A stretch of DNA of 34,937 nucleotides. Source: Saprospiraceae bacterium (GTDB lineage: Bacteria > Bacteroidota > Bacteroidia > Chitinophagales > Saprospiraceae). The notes below the pieces were generated by a model. That model was given only the letters and a program-made list of their open reading frames with translations. It did no database searches and was not told the DNA's origin. Where the stretch lies: contig SKLY01000240.1 in the NCBI GenBank assembly GCA_007121335.1, positions 1-34,937 of the forward strand, read 5' to 3'. This document shows positions 30,976 through 34,937 of the stretch, piece by piece; the stretch's first letter is position 1; each line of letters opens with the position of its first letter. Both the position numbers and the translations under genes were made by a program.

Positions 30976-31629
30976 CTACTTGCTCGCAGTTCTTTTTTTT
31001 CCAGGTCGCTCGTCTTTGGGCGGCATGGTACCAAATACCCGGTCCCAAAAAGTGTTGGAAACTCCAAAGGCTTTGTCGGGGTATTTGTAATGGTGCAGAT
31101 TGTGGTGAATCCAAAGAGGTTTGAGAAACTCCGGTGGCTTGAATTTATGAATCGAGAAGTGAACGAAAGAGTACATCAGATAACCGGCAAAAAAACCGGG
31201 AAAGAAAGCCCAGGTAAGCTGTGGTTGACCAAAAAGAAGGAAGATTAGGTAGAAAATTAAGAATAGTAAGGATGCCATAATCAAACCGGGCACCGGCGGC
31301 ATCAGCAATCGGGACTCATCGCGCGGGTGGTCGTGATGTACGCCGTGCATCAGGTAGTGCATGCGCATTACAATTTTGGAGTCGGAGATCCAGTGGAAGA
31401 GATAGCGGTGCAACAAATACTCCGCCAGTGTCCAAAAGAAGAAGGCGAAAACAAACAAACCGGCTACAGTCACTGCCGGGAGCCCCTTAGTCACCAAAGC
31501 AACGTAGAGCAGGGCAATTATTACCAGAAAGTAAACCACCACACTGGTCAGGGGGGTTGTTTTGGTCAGGGAATTTAAAAAGTCATTCTTAAATAGTCTG
31601 GCTTCTTTGGTCGGATTGGTCTTTTCCAT
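30976..31629 (-). CDS. Fatty acid hydroxylase superfamily membrane enzyme
   Basis: A 217-residue membrane protein of the sterol desaturase / fatty acid 2-hydroxylase superfamily, a di-iron oxygenase. The histidine clusters are complete: HRYLFH (74-79), HYLMHGVHHDH (91-101), HFSIH (157-161) and HHNLHH (175-180), with the family-typical GVSNTFWDRVFGT (189-201) near the end. Four hydrophobic segments are seen. Eukaryotic FA2H and its bacterial relatives put a 2-hydroxyl on acyl chains, often of sphingolipids, so a role in hydroxylated membrane lipids is likely. Sterol-like or carotenoid substrates are less likely. ATG 31629 is used; an upstream TTG eight codons earlier is a poorer start. Confidence 0.92.
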   Translation of the reverse strand: MEKTNPTKEARLFKNDFLNSLTKTTPLTSVVVYFLVIIALLYVALVTKGLPAVTVAGLFVFAFFFWTLAEYLLHRYLFHWISDSKIVMRMHYLMHGVHHDHPRDESRLLMPPVPGLIMASLLFLIFYLIFLLFGQPQLTWAFFPGFFAGYLMYSFVHFSIHKFKPPEFLKPLWIHHNLHHYKYPDKAFGVSNTFWDRVFGTMPPKDERPGKKRTASK

Positions 31630-31732
31630 TTGTACTTCTCTTGTAATCTTCAACGATTATGGTAACACAAAAGCAAGCTCAAAAATTCCCGATTTGGAGG
31701 TGAGTATTCAGGTCGGTTTCCCATAATTCTAA

Positions 31733-32716
31733 CTACCGGCTCATTCTGTCAACAACAGCCTTTATCGAAATATCGGTGCAATTGAAATGTTGCTCCGGGC
31801 ATTTTTTTCTTCCGTGCAATCCACACGGGCGGCAGGAGAGTTTTCTCCCGGTTTCCAGCACGAGAGAGTCCTCGGAGAGAGGGTAAAATCCAAAGCCTGG
31901 TATGGTGGAGCAAAATAAAGCAGTTACCGGTGCATTCATGGCGGAGGCTATGTGGAGGGGCGCAGAGTCATTGGTGAAATTCATCCTCGCTCGATCCATT
32001 AGTGCAGCGACCTCAAGTAAGCTGTACTGACCGGCGGTATTTTTGACCGCACCTGAAGTGTCTGCGGATTCAATTTGATCACACAAAGCCCTGTCCCCCT
32101 CAGACCCTATGAGCAAAACATCCATCCCCGGGGGGCTGTGTTTTAATGCTTTAATCCAATTTTCGGCAGGCCACTGCTTGGTGAACCACTTTGAAGCCGG
32201 AGCTATGCAAATGTAGGGGTCCTCCCGTTCCGTTTTATCATAATCACCGGCTGAGGGGTACAATTTGGGTGAGACCCAGTCATCGTCGGTTATTTCCGAT
32301 ACGAGAATAAGGTTTCGCTCGACCTCGTGCAGCATGCTATCCGGTTCGAAGCGATGGGCGTATTTTTTGTGGTAAAAAAATGAGAGTGGATTTTTGTCAA
32401 AACCAATGACCGTCTCAGCTCCTGACAAGATGGAGAGCAAGCCGGAAGTAAAAAATCGCTGTAAATTGACCACCAGGTCGTATTTCTCCTTCTTTATCTC
32501 AGACTGCAATTCCCAAAAACTGTTCCATTTGGAGTTTTTGTCAAAACAATAGATTCGCCTGAGTTTAGGGTGGTTTGCCAACACCGATTCATTGCCCTTT
32601 TTTAGCAAAAAATCGATCTCAATTCCCTCGAATGAACGGTGGAGTTTTTCCACTACTGCCGTGGACAAAATAACATCCCCGAGGTGGGCAGTTTGTATGA
32701 CGAGGGCTTTTTTCAT
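31733..32716 (-). CDS. GT9 family glycosyltransferase (heptosyltransferase-like)
   Basis: A 327-residue GT-B glycosyltransferase of family 9, the heptosyltransferase (RfaF/RfaQ) family that builds the LPS core. MKKALVIQTAHLGDVILSTAVVEKL is the canonical opening. YICIAPASKWFTKQWPAENW is the sugar-nucleotide region, and the donor site FTNDSAPLHIASAMNAPVTALF carries the conserved NDSG-like turn (here NDSA). The C-terminal CRPCGLHGRKKCPEQHFNC cysteine group is typical of Bacteroidota GT9 enzymes. It is cytoplasmic or peripheral to the inner membrane and transfers heptose or a related sugar to a lipid acceptor. No other LPS genes adjoin it. Confidence 0.93.
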   Translation of the reverse strand: MKKALVIQTAHLGDVILSTAVVEKLHRSFEGIEIDFLLKKGNESVLANHPKLRRIYCFDKNSKWNSFWELQSEIKKEKYDLVVNLQRFFTSGLLSILSGAETVIGFDKNPLSFFYHKKYAHRFEPDSMLHEVERNLILVSEITDDDWVSPKLYPSAGDYDKTEREDPYICIAPASKWFTKQWPAENWIKALKHSPPGMDVLLIGSEGDRALCDQIESADTSGAVKNTAGQYSLLEVAALMDRARMNFTNDSAPLHIASAMNAPVTALFCSTIPGFGFYPLSEDSLVLETGRKLSCRPCGLHGRKKCPEQHFNCTDISIKAVVDRMSR

Positions 32717-32769
32717 GGCAGTTTTTCAACGTAGAACTGACCCCTTAGGTTCTGGATTGATGACGTGTT

Positions 32770-33234
32770 TCAATCCCCACCGGGAGTCCATCGCTGAGGT
32801 AGAAAAAACTCAGTGGTATCTCTTTCAAAAGTGGCCAGTGTTCTCCTTCCCTGTCTCAACTCCATGGTTCCGTTGGATATCCTGAAACCATCTATTTCAT
32901 CGAGCACTTCAAATAACTTATTCTCCAGTAGCATATCCTCGCATTCTTTCCTTCCTCTGATCATTTGCTCCACTTCAAGATCTGTGCCGCTCAGGTTGAT
33001 GCGCATACTTATCGTATTGCAACCTGCAAAGGCTCTGGCCTCTCCGGGGATAGTGGTTGGAAACATTACGTGATTGGGTCTGTGCTCGTCGAGTTGGTAG
33101 TTTTCCGTTCCTCTTACTTCCTGTAGCAACCAGCGTTCATCCATCAACATCCGTTCCTGCTCTTCCGGCGAGAGTCTGTCTCCGCAAGCGGTGAGCCCCA
33201 AAATAATCACAGCCAACAATACATTCCATTTCAT
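32770..33234 (-). CDS. META-domain (HslJ-like) lipoprotein
   Basis: A 154-residue lipoprotein. The signal peptide MKWNVLLAVIILGLTAC gives lipid-modified Cys17 with GDRLSPEEQERM after it. This fixes the start at ATG 33234; the frame is open 41 codons further with no gene-like character. The rest matches a META/DUF306 domain: DERWLLQEVRG is the usual opening strand, AFAGCNTISMRINLSG is the GCN motif, and KECEDMLLENKLFEVLDEIDGFRISNGTMEL is the conserved latter half. The canonical heat-shock protein HslJ is an outer-membrane META lipoprotein linked to novobiocin tolerance. The role here is unknown. Confidence 0.8.
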   Translation of the reverse strand: MKWNVLLAVIILGLTACGDRLSPEEQERMLMDERWLLQEVRGTENYQLDEHRPNHVMFPTTIPGEARAFAGCNTISMRINLSGTDLEVEQMIRGRKECEDMLLENKLFEVLDEIDGFRISNGTMELRQGRRTLATFERDTTEFFLPQRWTPGGD

Positions 33235-33349
33235 AATTCGTTCATTGTTTTTAAACCAGCCTATAATAAGGTGGGACAAAATTAATAAATCCTCTAACAG
33301 CACTTCAACATCACATCGGCCAACATGGTGGTAATTTTGCTTCACCGGA

Positions 33350-34525
33350 TCAAGCACCCGGCAATTCTATGGCTATGGTGGTGCCTTCGTCAGGAGTGGA
33401 TGATTTTACATAAATTTTTCCCCGGTGGTACTCTTCAATAATTCGGCGAGCGAGAGAAAGTCCCAACCCCCAACCGCGTTTTTTGGTTGAAAATCCGGGT
33501 TTGAATACCTCCTTGAATTTACCGGCGGGGATTCCTTTACCTGAGTCCGATACTTCTATTACCACTCTTTTATCCGGATGACTCATCTCCACCAGTATCA
33601 ACCCTTTTTCCCCCATGGCATCCAATGAGTTTCTTATGAGATTTTCTATCACCCATTCGAAGAGATGTTTGTTTATTTTGGAGGTGTAAACTCCCTGGCT
33701 GTCCATTTCAAATCTGAATTGCACCTGTCTGGGAGCGCGCCTCTTCATGTAATCGATTATAGGTGGAATCACATCCGTTAGGTCTTGTTTGTTTAGTTCA
33801 GGACTGCTTCCCACTTTTGAGAACCGATCTGCGATCAGTTCCAGCCTATTGACATCCTTGCGTAGTTCCTCTATGATTTCCTGTTTGTCCTCGTCGTCTT
33901 TTTCCGTTATGGAATCCATGACCTCTATCCAGCCGATAATGGCGTTTATGGGGGTTCCGAGTTGGTGTGCAGTCTCCTTGGCCATTCCGGCCCAGACTCT
34001 GTTTTGCTCTGCTTTCCTGGCAGCACTAAAGCCGAGAAAACCCAGAACAACAAACGCTCCTACCAGAATGATTTGTACAATGGGAAAATAGGTCAGCAAC
34101 TGCAATACCAGGGAGTGTTTGTAGTAAATATACTGTCTTGGACTCTGTGCAGTATTTATGATAAAAGGCTCATTACCGTCGGCTCTGATACGCTCAAGTT
34201 GGCGCTCCAGATACTCCATGTCGCTGTTTCGGTCACCTCTGAAATTAACAGCAAAAATGATATTGTCATTCTCATCTGCGAGAATCAGCGGGATAGAGCT
34301 GTTTTTTTCAATGACATAGGACTGAAAAGTGAGATCGGCGTCGAGATTGTCGTCCTCCTGGTTTATGGCTTCGAATGCTTTTGAGATCAAATCAATTTTA
34401 TCCCTCTCACCCTCGGCCAACTGAGTGGCCAGGTAATTGGTATAAACCAGTGATATGAACAAAATCACCACCCCGCTCAATCCGAGCCACCACTTGTAAT
34501 TCAGATATATGTTGCCCAACTTCAT
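33350..34525 (-). CDS. Membrane sensor histidine kinase
   Basis: A 391-residue kinase with two membrane helices (~13-30 and ~147-167) flanking a periplasmic sensor of about 115 residues. No HAMP domain is evident. The dimerisation helix has GMAKETAHQLGTPINAIIGW with phospho-acceptor H187; AHQLGTP is the Bacteroidota form of the H-box. The ATPase has the N-box (WVIENLIRNSLDA), G1 (DSGKGIP), the F-box (FKPGFSTKKRGWG) and G2 (GLGLSLARRI). It probably autophosphorylates in response to an envelope signal. No response regulator lies beside it within the window, so its partner is elsewhere or to the right. About 115 bases separate it from the META lipoprotein gene. Confidence 0.93.
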   Translation of the reverse strand: MKLGNIYLNYKWWLGLSGVVILFISLVYTNYLATQLAEGERDKIDLISKAFEAINQEDDNLDADLTFQSYVIEKNSSIPLILADENDNIIFAVNFRGDRNSDMEYLERQLERIRADGNEPFIINTAQSPRQYIYYKHSLVLQLLTYFPIVQIILVGAFVVLGFLGFSAARKAEQNRVWAGMAKETAHQLGTPINAIIGWIEVMDSITEKDDEDKQEIIEELRKDVNRLELIADRFSKVGSSPELNKQDLTDVIPPIIDYMKRRAPRQVQFRFEMDSQGVYTSKINKHLFEWVIENLIRNSLDAMGEKGLILVEMSHPDKRVVIEVSDSGKGIPAGKFKEVFKPGFSTKKRGWGLGLSLARRIIEEYHRGKIYVKSSTPDEGTTIAIELPGA

Positions 34526-34937
34526 TCCTCAACAGAATCGTAATCAATAGCAAAGTAAGGCATTCGCAGGCAAATTGTATGCATGCATGCCCCCAATCTT
34601 TCCGCAATTTAAGGCCTTTTTTTGTTTACACAACGCTTTGAGTCATTTTCAATGACACCATTGTCTCTTTTTTCTGCTGTTTATTTGTTCTCGTAGCCGT
34701 GACATAATCCCCACAGACTCAATTGAACTGTTGCATTCCGATGATGTTGTGGAAGGAGAATGCTTAACTTTGCTTTTTTCAGGTATTGGTACGCCATTGA
34801 AACGACACAGGAAAGAGTTTTAAAATAAGCCCCCGTTGTTGCCAGTTAATAATCAGTGAAATGGCCTGTAAATAATACTTAGTCATAGATTGTGAGAATA
34901 AATTGTTGCGCACCAAAGGCCTGGCACGGAATAAATG
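34526..34937. other. Gene-free right edge
   Basis: About 410 bases with no convincing gene. It includes a short alternating GCATGCATGC palindrome near 34580, a one-mismatch minus-strand -7 box (TTACTTTG, complement of 34550-34557) that may serve the histidine kinase, and a plus-strand TAACTTTG box (34765-34772). An ATG occupies the last three bases and could start a gene beyond the window. Confidence 0.4.
34765..34772 (+). promoter_or_regulatory. -7 promoter box pointing out of the window (TAACTTTG)
   Basis: A perfect TAnnTTTG match on the plus strand. A TTG lies 15 bases upstream (34747-34749), closer than usual. It could serve a gene starting at or beyond the ATG at 34935. Confidence 0.35.

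Noticed and set aside
34572-34596. GCATGCATGC alternating palindrome as an operator
   Set aside because: It is short and simple, and no second copy or known operator pattern supports it.

Overview
The window reads as chromosomal DNA of a marine-type Bacteroidota, probably near the Saprospiria (the phylum is well supported, the class is inference). Supporting signs are repeated TAnnTTTG -7 promoter boxes, weak or absent Shine-Dalgarno sequences, SprB-type repeats in a giant surface protein, a propeller-type sensor kinase paired with a LytTR regulator, a GH3/serine-hydrolase fusion, and family-typical MlaE/MlaF, RodA and GT9 proteins. I see no phage, transposase, CRISPR array, rRNA or tRNA gene. 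Apart from an intergenic repeat block and one very large repeat-built surface protein, this is ordinary core genome.

Layout. 1-2690 (minus strand): an unidentified partial gene, a class I O-methyltransferase, a DUF4197 protein and an SDR oxidoreductase. 2799-12635 (plus strand): an MlaE/MlaF lipid ABC transporter pair, a TMTC-like membrane glycosyltransferase with TPRs, a NagZ-type GH3 hydrolase fused to a beta-lactamase-like serine hydrolase, a LolC/E-like permease, a SPOR-like secreted protein and RodA. This run is dominated by cell-envelope and peptidoglycan functions. 12636-13009 holds no gene but carries three related palindromes and duplicated pyrimidine-rich modules. 13010-17506 (minus): a fumarylacetoacetase-family hydrolase, TrpS, RidA, ribosomal protein L32, its usual partner YceD/DUF177, and class II fumarase. 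17647-18255 (plus): Mn-type superoxide dismutase, followed by a terminator. 18754-20365 (minus): a DUF4920 lipoprotein with its own terminator and a textbook promoter, and a ChaN-family protein. 20636-26343 (plus): an APC-family permease, a periplasmic-propeller sensor histidine kinase and a LytTR response regulator. 26365-34525 (minus): a roughly 1500-residue modular adhesin-like protein, a fatty acid hydroxylase, a GT9 glycosyltransferase, a META-domain lipoprotein and a second histidine kinase. 34526-34937 is non-coding with one possible outward promoter.

The most unusual object is the modular protein at 26365-30882. Cadherin-like, SprB-like and a third unnamed module alternate in an A-B-C super-repeat. 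The protein ends in what looks like a short outer-membrane beta-barrel instead of a type IX secretion tail, and it also carries a hydrophobic segment near residues 194-213 (counted from 30921). It lies tail-to-tail with the two-component system, only 21 bases away. Most gene starts were chosen downstream of the longest possible reading frame, using signal peptides, family lengths and promoter boxes; each choice is explained in its entry.
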